Shown in pieces: positions 1 to 7,770 of a stretch of 64,000 bases of DNA (within the stretch, counting starts at the first letter, position 1; every line of letters begins with the position of its first letter). The DNA is from Streptomyces pseudovenezuelae (GTDB lineage Bacteria > Actinomycetota > Actinomycetes > Streptomycetales > Streptomycetaceae). Made by a program: the position numbers and the translations under genes. The notes under the pieces were generated by a model, which did no database searches, was not told where the DNA came from, and worked only from the letters and a program-made list of their open reading frames with translations. The DNA lies in contig NZ_KQ948148.1 of the NCBI RefSeq assembly GCF_001513955.1, positions 487,905 to 551,904 on the forward strand. Direction: 5' to 3'.

Positions 1-530
1 GCCCCCACATCCCCGCGACCCGCCGCCCCCGTTCCGCCCCCGGCCGCCGCGCCACCGTCCCCGAGTGCAAGGCGGCCTGTGAGGACGTAGAGCGCCACCG
101 CCCCGGCCACGGCGCCGGCGAGCGAGGGAAGGGCGTCGCCGGGGCCCGGGGAATCGGGGCGGCCGGTCGCCGCGACCGCGCCGACCGCCCCGAACAGCAG
201 GACACCCGCCGCTCCCGTGCGCCGGAAACGCAGTGCGGTAATTCCCAGGGTCAGGGCGAAAAGCGCGAGCACCGCGAGAATTCCGAGCTGGAGCACCAGT
301 TTGTCGTCGGTGCCGAAATGCCGGATCGCCCAGTCCTTCACCTCCGCGGGCGTGCGGTCGATGGCCGCACCGCCCACCGCGACGACGGGACCGGACTGCG
401 GACGCACCCCGCCGGCCACCGCCTCGGCGACCGCGAGCGCGGCGCAACCCGCCAGCACACCGCTGAGCGCGCCCAGCAGCAGCCGCACCGGGCCGCTTCG
501 GCTCCTCGGTTCCCTCTCGATCTCCGTCAC
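1..530 (-). CDS. Membrane-anchored molybdopterin-dependent oxidoreductase, N-terminal part
   Basis: Only the first ~176 codons are present; the gene leaves the window on the left, so there is no stop. It starts at a GTG reading M-T-E-I-E-R and has a hydrophobic segment (about residues 17-40), a loop with IDRTPAEVKDWAIRHFGT, then further hydrophobic helices (about 75-95, 105-120, 130-150). This pattern matches, from my knowledge of actinobacterial genomes, the N-terminal membrane domain of sulfite-oxidase/YedY-like molybdopterin oxidoreductases, whose catalytic domain would lie beyond the edge. The gene diverges from the ECF sigma operon. No clear ribosome site precedes the GTG. The reading frame is convincing; the catalytic assignment is inferred because that domain is not in view. 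Confidence 0.7.
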   Translation of the reverse strand, partial: MTEIEREPRSRSGPVRLLLGALSGVLAGCAALAVAEAVAGGVRPQSGPVVAVGGAAIDRTPAEVKDWAIRHFGTDDKLVLQLGILAVLALFALTLGITALRFRRTGAAGVLLFGAVGAVAATGRPDSPGPGDALPSLAGAVAGAVALYVLTGRLALGDGGAAAGGGTGAAGRGDVG

Positions 531-808
531 GTGGGGAATCCGGCCCCGAAAGCCGGGCGGATTGGTCGGACGCACGATCGGATGACATTCGATTTCCGAC
601 CCATCCGCGACCGCTTCGGCTACGGATATACGGGTATTCGGTCTTCCTGCTCTTCTCCGCCTTTCCCGCTCCTCACCGCCTTTTCTGTTCTTCACCGCTT
701 TTCCCACGCCCCCCGCGTCCGCGAGGTGCCCGTACGGCGAAGTCCCCCGTAACGGGGAGGGCGCGACCGTGTCCAACCCTCGGAAGACCGGCCGAGAGGA
801 GCCGCCCA

Positions 809-1393
809 GTGGCGGGGGCCCATACGCAGAGCACAGCACCGGACACCCGGGCCGACACCGACGACACCCTCCTGGCGGTGCGGGCCGCGGAGGGGGACGA
901 GGACGCCTTCGCCGTGCTCGTGCAGCGGCACGCCCCGGCGCTGCTCCGGCTCGCCACGCGTCTGCTCGGGACCGCGGCCGAGGCGGAGGACGCCGTACAG
1001 GACGCCTTCCTCAGCGCCTGGCGCCGGCTTCCCGAGTTCCAGGGCCGCGCCGCCTTCGGCACCTGGATGTACCGGATCGTCACCAACCGCTGTCTGAACG
1101 TCCTGCGGGCCCGCAGACCCGTCGCCCCGCTGGAGGCGGCGGGCGAGGTCCCCGCGGCCGAGCACACCGTCTCCCCGGCCCGTATCACCGAGGGGCGCGA
1201 CGCGGTGCGCGAACTGCGGGAGGCGCTGGACCTCCTGTCGGCCGAACAGCGCGCCTGCTGGGTCCTGCGGGAACTGGACGGCCGCTCCTACGAGTTCGTC
1301 GCGGACGCGGTCGGTATCAGCCAGGAGGCCGTCCGCGCCCGGGTCTTCCGCGCACGCCGTTGTCTGACTCAAGCACTGGGGGCCTGGCGATGA
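809..1393 (+). CDS. ECF RNA polymerase sigma factor
   Basis: A 194-residue sigma-70 family factor of the ECF type, which directs RNA polymerase to a stress regulon. Region 2 is about residues 25-90 (EDAFAVLVQRHAPALLRLA, then EDAVQDAFLSAW and GTWMYRIVTNRCLN). Region 4 is about 130-190, with the helix-turn-helix SYEFVADAVGISQEAVRARV. The GTG start is chosen because GAGAGGA lies 8 nt upstream. The stop overlaps the next start as ATGA, so it is translationally coupled to a protein carrying an anti-sigma zinc motif. The likely regulator is therefore the downstream protein rather than a classical membrane anti-sigma factor. The ECF assignment is secure; the regulon cannot be read here. Confidence 0.93.
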   Translation: MAGAHTQSTAPDTRADTDDTLLAVRAAEGDEDAFAVLVQRHAPALLRLATRLLGTAAEAEDAVQDAFLSAWRRLPEFQGRAAFGTWMYRIVTNRCLNVLRARRPVAPLEAAGEVPAAEHTVSPARITEGRDAVRELREALDLLSAEQRACWVLRELDGRSYEFVADAVGISQEAVRARVFRARRCLTQALGAWR

Positions 1394-2016
1394 CCGCCCA
1401 CACCGATCCGCCGAACCGGGCGTCCGCCCACGGCGACGACGAGCGCCTGCCGTGCGGGCGGCTGCTGTCGAGAGCCTGGGAGGACCGGGAGCAGCGGCCC
1501 GACGACACGCACCCGCGGTCCTGCCCGCACTGCCGGGACGCCGTGCGCGAACTCGACCGGCTGGAGTCGGCCGTGCGCGGCCTGCGCACGGAGGCGGCGG
1601 ACAACCCGGCGTACGACGCCGAGCCGCTGACCCGGCGGATCATGGACGTGGTCCGCATGGAACTGCGTCCCGGCCGCCCGCTGCCCCTCGGTGAGCCCGC
1701 CGAGGACCTGTGGATCATGGAGGCGGTCGCGGCCCGCACCCTGCGCGCGGCGGCCGAGACGGTCACCGGTGTCCGGGCCGGCTCCTGCCGGCTCCTCGAC
1801 GCCGGACCGGACGGCGCCGCCGGAGCGGTCGGGGTACGCCTCGACATCCACGCCCCGGCCGACGCCCCGCTGCCCGAGCTCGCCGCCCAGGTGCGGGAGC
1901 GCGTGTGGGAGGCCGCCGACCACGAACTGGGGCTGGTCGTGGCGGTGGTGGACATCCGTGTCACCGACCTGGTCCCCGCCGGGACCGAGCACGGTCAGGA
2001 GGGCCGTACACGATGA
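1390..2016 (+). CDS. Zinc anti-sigma motif fused to Asp23/Gls24-like domain
   Basis: A 208-residue protein, second gene of the sigma operon, starting inside the sigma stop codon (ATGA overlap). Residues 41-48 are H-P-R-S-C-P-H-C, an exact HxxxCxxC zinc motif as found in ZAS anti-sigma factors. No transmembrane helix follows. Residues about 95-195 (ending GLVVAVVDIRVTDL) resemble the Asp23/Gls24 alkaline-shock envelope domain. Known ZAS proteins bind ECF sigma factors and often sense redox, so a soluble anti-sigma role is likely. The Asp23 part would be an output or scaffold module shared with the next gene. The motif is visible; the partner and function are inferred. Confidence 0.8.
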   Translation: MTAHTDPPNRASAHGDDERLPCGRLLSRAWEDREQRPDDTHPRSCPHCRDAVRELDRLESAVRGLRTEAADNPAYDAEPLTRRIMDVVRMELRPGRPLPLGEPAEDLWIMEAVAARTLRAAAETVTGVRAGSCRLLDAGPDGAAGAVGVRLDIHAPADAPLPELAAQVRERVWEAADHELGLVVAVVDIRVTDLVPAGTEHGQEGRTR

Positions 2017-2390
2017 CCTTCGGCACAGCGGACACCGCGGGCCCCGCGCACGCGGTCCTCGTCGAGCAGGCCGCCGCGGCCGCGGCGGGCGTGGGCGGTG
2101 TGGCCTTCCTCCGGCCGGGCCTGGCCGACCGGCTGCGCTCCGTCAGGCACCGGGCCGCGAACGGCACCGGCGGCGCGCCCGCCCCCACCCCGGCGCCCGC
2201 CGGGGTGCGGATGACCCGGCCGGACGCCGACGGCCCCTGGCACGTGGAGATCCACGTGGTCGCGCTCCGGCGGGCCAGGACCGTGGACGTGGCCCGCGCC
2301 GTGCGGGTCGCCGTGGCACGCCGGCTGGAGGCCCTGGCGCCCTCGCAGCCCGCGCCGCGGATCACCGTGACGGTCACGGGTCTCGTCTGA
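2013..2390 (+). CDS. Asp23/Gls24-like protein, third gene of ECF operon
   Basis: A 125-residue protein whose ATG again overlaps the preceding TGA (ATGA), making the three genes one coupled unit. It resembles the C-terminal half of the preceding gene: an Ala-rich first helix, a middle strand segment (WHVEIHVVALRRARTVDVA) and a terminal strand ITVTVTGLV, the arrangement of Asp23-like domains. There is no signal peptide or membrane span. A Pro/Ala-rich insert around residues 50-65 separates the halves. Asp23 proteins commonly occur in sets in actinobacteria and form membrane-associated stress complexes; here a partner of the ZAS-Asp23 protein is the natural guess. Family assignment is moderate, as the sequence is divergent. 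Confidence 0.72.
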   Translation: MTFGTADTAGPAHAVLVEQAAAAAAGVGGVAFLRPGLADRLRSVRHRAANGTGGAPAPTPAPAGVRMTRPDADGPWHVEIHVVALRRARTVDVARAVRVAVARRLEALAPSQPAPRITVTVTGLV

Positions 2391-2414
2391 GCACCGGGAC
2401 AGGCACGCGGACCG

Positions 2415-3167
2415 TCAGCCCGGCAGGCTCATCAGGGCGACCGGGGCGGAGGTGGGGTGCGTGGAGCCGCCGGCGGGTTCGACGGTGACGCCCATGCCCG
2501 ACGCCCCGTCGACCGCGCCCCGCATCAGGACCGCCTGGTCGCTGCGGCCGGGGTCCATCAGGCCGGCCGAGCGCATGGTGCCCTGCTCGTCGAACCACAG
2601 CTGGTAGACCTTGCCGCCGGGCGGCCGGGCCATCCCGGAGACGGCGAAGACCGCCCTGTCGAGGCCGCGGGAGACGACGACGGTGCCGGTGGCGCCGCCG
2701 GCCAGCCCGGCGGCCCGCGTCCGCGCGTCCGGCGCGGACAGCACGGCGGCGATCTCGTCCGTCGTCCGTGCCGCCTGGCCGGCTCGCCCACGAGCGTCCT
2801 CGGCCCGCTGGTACTGCCACACGGTCGTGCCGCCCAGCGCCGTGGCCGCCGCGAGACAGGCGGCCAGCGCCCACCGGGACAGCGCCCGGGTGCGCGGTCC
2901 GGGCCGGGCGGAGAGCGCCTGGGCCGGCGGGCCGGGCGGCACCTGGCGGACGGTGGTGATCCGGCGCAGCACCTGTGCGCGCAGGGCGGCCGGGGGTGCC
3001 GTGGTGGCGGCGAGCCCCAGCCGGGCCGCGGTGGCGGACAGTTCGGCGGTCTCCTCGGCACAGGACTCGCAGCCCGGGAGGTGGCGCTCGAACGCCGCGG
3101 TCTCCTCGTCGGACAGCGCGTGCACGGCGTAGGCACCCGTCATCCGGTGCAGGTCGACGGTCGTCAC
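2415..3167 (-). CDS. rskA: Anti-sigma K factor, RskA family
   Basis: A 250-residue membrane anti-sigma factor. The N-terminal ZAS segment carries HLPGCESCAEE (HxxxCxxC, about residues 27-35) and would hold SigK in the cytoplasm. One transmembrane helix lies around residues 105-125 (RWALAACLAAATALGG), followed by an extracytoplasmic RskA domain with the typical GKVYQLWFDEQG and GMGVTVEPAGGS segments. The GTG start overlaps the sigK stop (GTGA), giving an operon sigK-rskA. In mycobacteria RskA is released by regulated proteolysis; the same is expected here. Family assignment is secure. Confidence 0.92.
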   Translation of the reverse strand: MTTVDLHRMTGAYAVHALSDEETAAFERHLPGCESCAEETAELSATAARLGLAATTAPPAALRAQVLRRITTVRQVPPGPPAQALSARPGPRTRALSRWALAACLAAATALGGTTVWQYQRAEDARGRAGQAARTTDEIAAVLSAPDARTRAAGLAGGATGTVVVSRGLDRAVFAVSGMARPPGGKVYQLWFDEQGTMRSAGLMDPGRSDQAVLMRGAVDGASGMGVTVEPAGGSTHPTSAPVALMSLPG

Positions 3168-3748
3168 GCGGTCACCCCCAGGCAGTCGCGCAGCCGGATG
3201 AGTCCGTCGCGCAGTCGGGTCTTCACGGTGCCGAGCGGTAGCGCCAGCGCTTCCGCCACCTGGCGGTAGGTCAGTCCTCGGTAGTAGGCGAGGGTGACGG
3301 CCTGGCTCTGGATCTCGGTCAGGGTGCGCAGACAGCGCCGTACCTGTTCCCGCTCCAGACGGGCCTCGACGTGCTCGGCCACCTCGTCGTACTCGGGCAG
3401 CCGGTCCAGCAGGGCGGCCTTGTGGTCCCGGGCGGCCGCGGCGTCCGCCGAGCGGATCCGGTCCACGGCGCGCCGGTGCGCCAGGGTGAGGATCCAGTTG
3501 ATGGCCGTGCCGCGGTCGGAGCGGTAGCGGGGAGCGGTCCGCCACACCTCCACGAGCACTTCCTGCACGACCTCCTCCGACTGCGCGTGGTCGCGCAGGA
3601 CGGCGCGCACGACGCCCAGCACCGAACCCACGACGGTGTCGTAGACCCGGGCGAACGCTTCCTCGTCGCCCAGCGCCACCCGGCCCACCAGCTCCTGGAG
3701 ATCAGGCTCCGCCGATGGCTTTTCTCCGATATGCACTGCTTCTTTCAC
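3164..3748 (-). CDS. sigK: ECF sigma factor K
   Basis: A 194-residue ECF sigma factor of the SigK group, paired with the overlapping rskA. Region 2 includes DEEAFARVYDTVVGSVLGVV and SEEVVQEVLVEVWRTA; region 4 includes TYRQVAEALALPLGTVKTRL. I chose the GTG at 3748 because GGAGG lies 6 nt upstream; an ATG at 3772 would add eight residues but has no ribosome site. Its release from RskA should turn on an envelope regulon, often including its own operon. It is the second ECF module within 4 kb, on the opposite strand from the first. Identity as SigK rests on the RskA partner and overall pattern. Confidence 0.92.
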   Translation of the reverse strand: MKEAVHIGEKPSAEPDLQELVGRVALGDEEAFARVYDTVVGSVLGVVRAVLRDHAQSEEVVQEVLVEVWRTAPRYRSDRGTAINWILTLAHRRAVDRIRSADAAAARDHKAALLDRLPEYDEVAEHVEARLEREQVRRCLRTLTEIQSQAVTLAYYRGLTYRQVAEALALPLGTVKTRLRDGLIRLRDCLGVTA

Positions 3749-3965
3749 CGAGGGCCTCCGCGATCGGGACATGTCCGGGTGTAATCCGTTTCTGCGCAGG
3801 CCGCGGATTGGATGCGCCCGGGAGGTCCTCGCGTCACGGGACGGTCCTTGCGCCCGTCCGTCCGGGGCGCCCTGACGTTCGGCGAACCCTTCACCCCGCA
3901 GACCGCCCCGGCCCCGCCTCCTGACGCCCACCGAAAACCCGTGGCCCCGCCCCCGCCCCTCCCCC

Positions 3966-3971
3966 TACGCT
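3966..3971 (+). promoter_or_regulatory. -10 box for leaderless thrS leader transcript
   Basis: TACGCT lies 6 nt before the leader-peptide ATG at 3978. This is the spacing expected when transcription starts at the A of ATG, so the leader peptide is probably translated from a leaderless mRNA. No convincing -35 box is visible. Confidence 0.55.
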
Positions 3972-3977
3972 CCCCCC

Positions 3978-4040
3978 ATGCAGCGTGCGCGAGCCATCCC
4001 GTCGATCACGACGACGCCGGAGCAGGTCCCGGCGCGCTGA
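3978..4040 (+). CDS. thrS leader peptide with three consecutive Thr codons
   Basis: A 20-codon open frame, ATG to TGA, encoding MQRARAIPSITTTPEQVPAR. Three ACG threonine codons in a row occupy 4008-4016. A strong terminator-type stem follows 14 nt after the stop, and the gene next downstream is a threonyl-tRNA synthetase. This is the architecture of ribosome-mediated attenuation: when charged tRNA-Thr is scarce the ribosome stalls on the ACG run and the terminator should fail to form. All parts are visible; the mechanism is inferred. Confidence 0.8.
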   Translation: MQRARAIPSITTTPEQVPAR

Positions 4041-4054
4041 CAGCTGACGCAGTC

Positions 4055-4086
4055 CGAAGCCCCGGGGCGAGTGCCCCGGGGCTTCG
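4055..4086 (+). terminator. Attenuator stem-loop upstream of thrS
   Basis: A perfect 14-bp stem: CGAAGCCCCGGGGC (4055-4068), loop GAGT, and GCCCCGGGGCTTCG (4073-4086), followed by a weak T-containing stretch. It lies between the Thr-rich leader peptide and the thrS ribosome site, so it acts before, not after, a gene. That placement argues for an attenuator rather than an ordinary terminator. Confidence 0.8.
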
Positions 4087-4130
4087 TCGTTCCCGTCGGC
4101 TCCTCGCCCCCCACCGCGAGGGAGAGCCCC

Positions 4131-5366
4131 GTGAACACCGTGAACCCCGTGCACGACCACCGCCGACTCGGCCGTGAGCTCGATCTGTTCGACACCGATC
4201 CGCTGATGGGCGCGGGGCTGCCGTACTGGCTGCCCGACGGAGCCGTCGTACGGCATGTCCTGGAGGAGTACGTCAGGGAGGCGGAGCGGGCCGCCGGGTA
4301 CCGGCACGTGTACTCGCCCGTGCTCGGCAAGCGGGAGCTGTACGAGATCTCCGGGCACTGGGACCACTACAGCGAGGACATGTTCCCGCCGATGCGGCTG
4401 AGCGGCGGCGAGGAGGTCGTGCTGCGGCCCAGCCTGTGCCCGCATCACGCCCTCATCTACCGGTCCCGTTCCCACAGCTACCGAGAACTCCCGCTCCGCA
4501 TCGCCGAGTTGGGCGGCATGTACCGCTCCGAACTCTCCGGCGTGCTCGGAGGCCTCACCCGCGTCCGCGCCATCCAGCTCAACGACGCCCACATCTTCTG
4601 CACCCTGGAACAGGCCGTGGAGGAGGCCCGCGCCGCCCTCGACCTCATCCGGCGCGCCTACGACGACCTCGGCATCCGGGCGAGCCGGTACCGTCTCTCC
4701 CTCCCGGCGGACGGCGGCAAGTACGTCCCCGACCCGGACCTCTGGCGCCGCGCCACCGCCCTTCTCGAAGAGGTCCTGGACGGCGTCGCGTACGAGTCCG
4801 CCGAGGGCGAGGCCGCCTTCTACGGCCCCAAGATCGACGTGCAGATCACCGACGCCGCCGGCCGCGAGTCCACCCTCTCCACCGTGCAGATCGACTTCCA
4901 CCAGCCCGAACGCTTCGACCTCCACTACATCGGCCCCGACGGGGGAAAGCACCGCCCGGTGATGGTCCACCGCAGCGTCATCGGCAGCGTGGAACGGGCG
5001 GTCGCGCAGCTCGTCGAGGCGCACGGCGGCGCGTTCCCGGTGTGGCTGGCCCCCGTGCAGCTGGTGGTCCTGCCGGTCGCCGAGGCACAGGAGGAGCGCG
5101 CCCTGGACGTCGTACGGCAGGCTCTCGCGCGCGGTATCCGGGCCGAACTCGCCGCTCCGGGCGACGGCACCCTCGGCGCCCGCATCCGCGCCGCGCGCCT
5201 GGTGCCGTACCAGGCGGTGATCGGCGGGCGGGAGGCCGACGCCGGCGGTGCGGCCGTACGGCTGCGGGACGGACGCAGGCCGGGAGCCGTGCCGGTCGCT
5301 GAACTGCTGGACCGGATCGGAGCCCGGGACGCAGACCGCGGGGCCGAACTCTGGGCGGCTGCGTAA
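4131..5366 (+). CDS. thrS: Short threonyl-tRNA synthetase lacking TGS and editing domains
   Basis: A 411-residue class II synthetase that charges tRNA-Thr in the cytoplasm. Typical ThrRS is about 640-690 residues; this one begins at the catalytic core, with no TGS or N2 editing domain. Zinc ligands can be placed at Cys103 (SLCPHH, in place of the usual MNCPGH), His154 (LNDAHIF) and His280 (VMVHRS). Motif 2 is MYRSELSGVLGGLTRVR, and an anticodon-binding domain fills the last ~110 residues (WLAPVQLVVLPV). The GTG start is supported by GAGGGAGA just upstream. An attenuator precedes it, so it is probably an inducible second copy; the housekeeping gene would be elsewhere. Such short copies are known in Streptomyces. 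Confidence 0.92.
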   Translation: MNTVNPVHDHRRLGRELDLFDTDPLMGAGLPYWLPDGAVVRHVLEEYVREAERAAGYRHVYSPVLGKRELYEISGHWDHYSEDMFPPMRLSGGEEVVLRPSLCPHHALIYRSRSHSYRELPLRIAELGGMYRSELSGVLGGLTRVRAIQLNDAHIFCTLEQAVEEARAALDLIRRAYDDLGIRASRYRLSLPADGGKYVPDPDLWRRATALLEEVLDGVAYESAEGEAAFYGPKIDVQITDAAGRESTLSTVQIDFHQPERFDLHYIGPDGGKHRPVMVHRSVIGSVERAVAQLVEAHGGAFPVWLAPVQLVVLPVAEAQEERALDVVRQALARGIRAELAAPGDGTLGARIRAARLVPYQAVIGGREADAGGAAVRLRDGRRPGAVPVAELLDRIGARDADRGAELWAAA

Positions 5367-5404
5367 GGTCGGTCCCGTACGCCAGTGACGAAAGGATCCC
5401 CGCC

Positions 5405-6367
5405 GTGACCGGTCAGCCCATCCCGGTGATCATCGACTGCGACACCGGTGTCGACGACGCCCTGGCCCTGCTGTTCGCCGTACGGCATCCAGGCATCGAC
5501 CTGCGCGCGGTCACCTGTGTCGCCGGGAACACCGACGTCGACGGCGTCGTCCGCAACACGCTGACCGTGCTGGAGCAGGCCGGGGCCGGGGACATCCCGG
5601 TCGCCCGGGGTGCCGCACGGCCGCTGATCGAGCCCGTGCGCACCGCGCAGCACGTGCACGGCCTCGACGGCATGGGCGACCTCGGGCTGCCCGCGCCGAC
5701 CCGGGTGGCGCTGGACATGGACGCAGTGACGCTGCTCAGGCGGGAGATCCTGGCCTCGCCCACCCCCGTGACGCTCGTCCCGACCGCGCCGCTCACCAAC
5801 ATCGCGCTGCTGCTGCGCACCCACCCCGAGGTGGTGCGCAACATCGAGCGGATCGTCTTCATGGGGGGCGCCGTGGCGACCGGGAACGCCACACCGGTAG
5901 CGGAGTTCAACGTCTGGCACGACCCGGAGGCGGCCGCCGTGCTGCTCACCGCCGGGGTGCCGATCACCATGTACGGCCTGGACGTCTTCCAGCAGGTCCT
6001 GGTGCCGGCCGCCGACGTGGAGCGGCTGCGCGCGAGTCCGGAACCGTCCCTGCGCATGGCCGGCGAACTCCTCGCCCACCGCGACCCCGCCACCTCCGGC
6101 GACCCCACCCCCACGGGCGGTCTCGGTGACGCGGGCGCGGTGTGCGCGGTCGTCGACCCGGACGGACTGACCACCGAACTGCTGCCGGTGGAGGTGAGCC
6201 TGGCCCCGGGCCCGACGCGCGGCCAGACCGTCGTCGACCGCCGTCCCCGCCCCGGCGAGTCCGAGATCCACGAGGGCGAGCGGGAAGTGACCCTCGTGGA
6301 CGTGGGGTTGGCGGTGGACGTGGAGCGTTACGTGAAGCTGTGGCTGACGGCGGTGGAAGGGGTCTAG
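5405..6367 (+). CDS. Inosine-uridine nucleoside N-ribohydrolase family protein
   Basis: A 320-residue enzyme of the IunH/RihA fold, which hydrolyses the N-glycosidic bond of nucleosides to base and ribose. The calcium-binding N-terminal cluster is visible as IIDCDTGVDDALAL with Asp11, Asp13, Asp17 and Asp18. Later conserved segments include VPTAPLTNIALLLRTHPEV and the EFNVWHDPEAAAVLL region that carries substrate and metal residues. The GTG start follows AAAGGA. It lies 38 nt after thrS on the same strand and may be read from the same transcript. The family is certain; the preferred nucleoside is not. Confidence 0.93.
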   Translation: MTGQPIPVIIDCDTGVDDALALLFAVRHPGIDLRAVTCVAGNTDVDGVVRNTLTVLEQAGAGDIPVARGAARPLIEPVRTAQHVHGLDGMGDLGLPAPTRVALDMDAVTLLRREILASPTPVTLVPTAPLTNIALLLRTHPEVVRNIERIVFMGGAVATGNATPVAEFNVWHDPEAAAVLLTAGVPITMYGLDVFQQVLVPAADVERLRASPEPSLRMAGELLAHRDPATSGDPTPTGGLGDAGAVCAVVDPDGLTTELLPVEVSLAPGPTRGQTVVDRRPRPGESEIHEGEREVTLVDVGLAVDVERYVKLWLTAVEGV

Positions 6368-6410
6368 CCGGGCGTCGGGCGGGCGGTGGGCCCGTCGGGG
6401 CGAAGGCCGG

Positions 6411-7505
6411 TCAGGAACCGCTGACGCCCCACCGCTGCTCGACCTTCGCGAGTCGCCAGTAGGCGATCGCCGCCGCCCACACCACCACGAACAGGCCGAC
6501 GATGACGTAGCCGACGTTGTCGAGGTCGATGTCGGCGATCCAGGTGGTGAGGGCGTCGGTGAGGTCGAACTTGTCGTGCAGGACACCGACGAGCTCGATC
6601 GTGCCGATGAAGAAGGCGACCGCGATGGACAGCCCGGTGATGGCGAGGTTGTAGAAGACCTTGCGGACGGGGTTGGAGAAGGCCCACTGGTAGGCGAAGT
6701 TCATGAACGTGCCGTCGAGGGTGTCGAACAGGCTCATGCCGGCGGCGAAGAGCAGCGGCAGACAGAGGATGGCGTACCAGGGCAGCCCGGCGGCCGCGCC
6801 GGACCCGGCCATCACCATCAGCGTGACCTCGGTGGCCGTGTCGAAGCCGAGCCCGAAGAGGAAGCCCAGCGGGTACATCTGCCCCGGCCGGGTGATGGAC
6901 TTGGTGAGCCGCCCGAGGATCCGGTTCATGAAGCCCCTGGAATCCAGGTGCTGTTCCAGCTCCTTCTCGTCGTACGACCCCGCCCGCATCGACCGGAAGA
7001 CCTTCAGGATGCCCAGCAGGGCGACCAGGTTGAGGGCGGCGATGAGATAGAGGAACGTGCCCGAGATCGTCGTACCGAGGAAGCCAAGGACCTGGTGGGT
7101 GCTCGACCCCTCGTTCATGACCTTGCCGGCGAGCTGGGTGCCGCCCGCGATGAGCGCGGCGAGCAGGACCACGACGCTGGAGTGCCCGAGCGCGAACCAG
7201 AACCCCACCGACACCGGCCGCTTGCCGTCGGCCATCAGCTTGCGGGTGGTGTTGTCGATCGCGGCGATGTGGTCCGCGTCGAAGGCGTGCCGCATGCCGA
7301 GGGTGTAGGCGGTGATGCCGAGTCCGATGCCGAAGGCCTTGTTGCCGACCTCGTAGTGCCCCGGCACGACCAGCAGGAACAGGATGCCGAAGGCGAGGAC
7401 GTGCAGGGCGGCTATCGCGGCCATCAGACCGGCCGTCTTGACGGTGTCCTCGCGCCGCCAGCGGAAGGAGGCGGTGGCGGTCTCGGACACGGCAGGATCG
7501 GTCAT
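6411..7505 (-). CDS. NiCoT-family nickel/cobalt permease
   Basis: A 364-residue HoxN/NixA-type secondary transporter with about eight membrane helices. The signature HAFDADHI (HX4DH) sits in helix 2 at residues 73-80, and the second signature LGFDTATEVTLM lies near the middle. These bind the metal. The gene is preceded by a cobalamin riboswitch on the same strand, so cobalt is the likely main substrate, taken up for B12 synthesis and shut off when B12 is plentiful. The divergent ArsR-type gene may add metal control. Family and regulation are well supported; nickel transport remains possible. Confidence 0.95.
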   Translation of the reverse strand: MTDPAVSETATASFRWRREDTVKTAGLMAAIAALHVLAFGILFLLVVPGHYEVGNKAFGIGLGITAYTLGMRHAFDADHIAAIDNTTRKLMADGKRPVSVGFWFALGHSSVVVLLAALIAGGTQLAGKVMNEGSSTHQVLGFLGTTISGTFLYLIAALNLVALLGILKVFRSMRAGSYDEKELEQHLDSRGFMNRILGRLTKSITRPGQMYPLGFLFGLGFDTATEVTLMVMAGSGAAAGLPWYAILCLPLLFAAGMSLFDTLDGTFMNFAYQWAFSNPVRKVFYNLAITGLSIAVAFFIGTIELVGVLHDKFDLTDALTTWIADIDLDNVGYVIVGLFVVVWAAAIAYWRLAKVEQRWGVSGS

Positions 7506-7549
7506 ACGGTGGTCACTCCAGCACCTCGTGGATGAACGCGTGAGCTGCC

Positions 7550-7722
7550 GTGGCCGGTCTCCTGGCTTACGGGTCGTACGTCTCCCTGCCCGCCTTCCCG
7601 GCCCGAGGGTGAGGGCCAGTGGCTGTCCCGCGAGGGACGTGGGAGGAAGACTCCCCGATCACAGTGGCGAGGGCCGCACCGGCATGGACCTTTGAGGGGT
7701 CGTCACCGGTTTCCCGAGCACC
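7550..7722 (-). promoter_or_regulatory. Cobalamin riboswitch upstream of NiCoT permease
   Basis: Read on the minus strand this stretch has the hallmarks of an adenosylcobalamin riboswitch in order: GGGAAACCGGTGAC (7715-7702), the core GCGGCCCTCGCCACTGTGA, CACTGGCC with a GGGAAGG segment, and the B12 box AAGCCAGGAGACCGGC (7568-7553). It ends about 45 nt before the permease ATG, so it may act by masking the ribosome site or by termination. The ends given are approximate. Confidence 0.93.
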
Positions 7723-7770
7723 ACGGCCCGCCCACCGTAGGCGGGGGCGGGGTCTCCTGCATAGCTGCAC

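Noticed and set aside
4055..4086. Reading the stem before thrS as an ordinary terminator of upstream transcription
   Set aside because: No plus-strand gene ends upstream; the genes to the left are on the other strand, and a Thr-rich leader lies directly before it.
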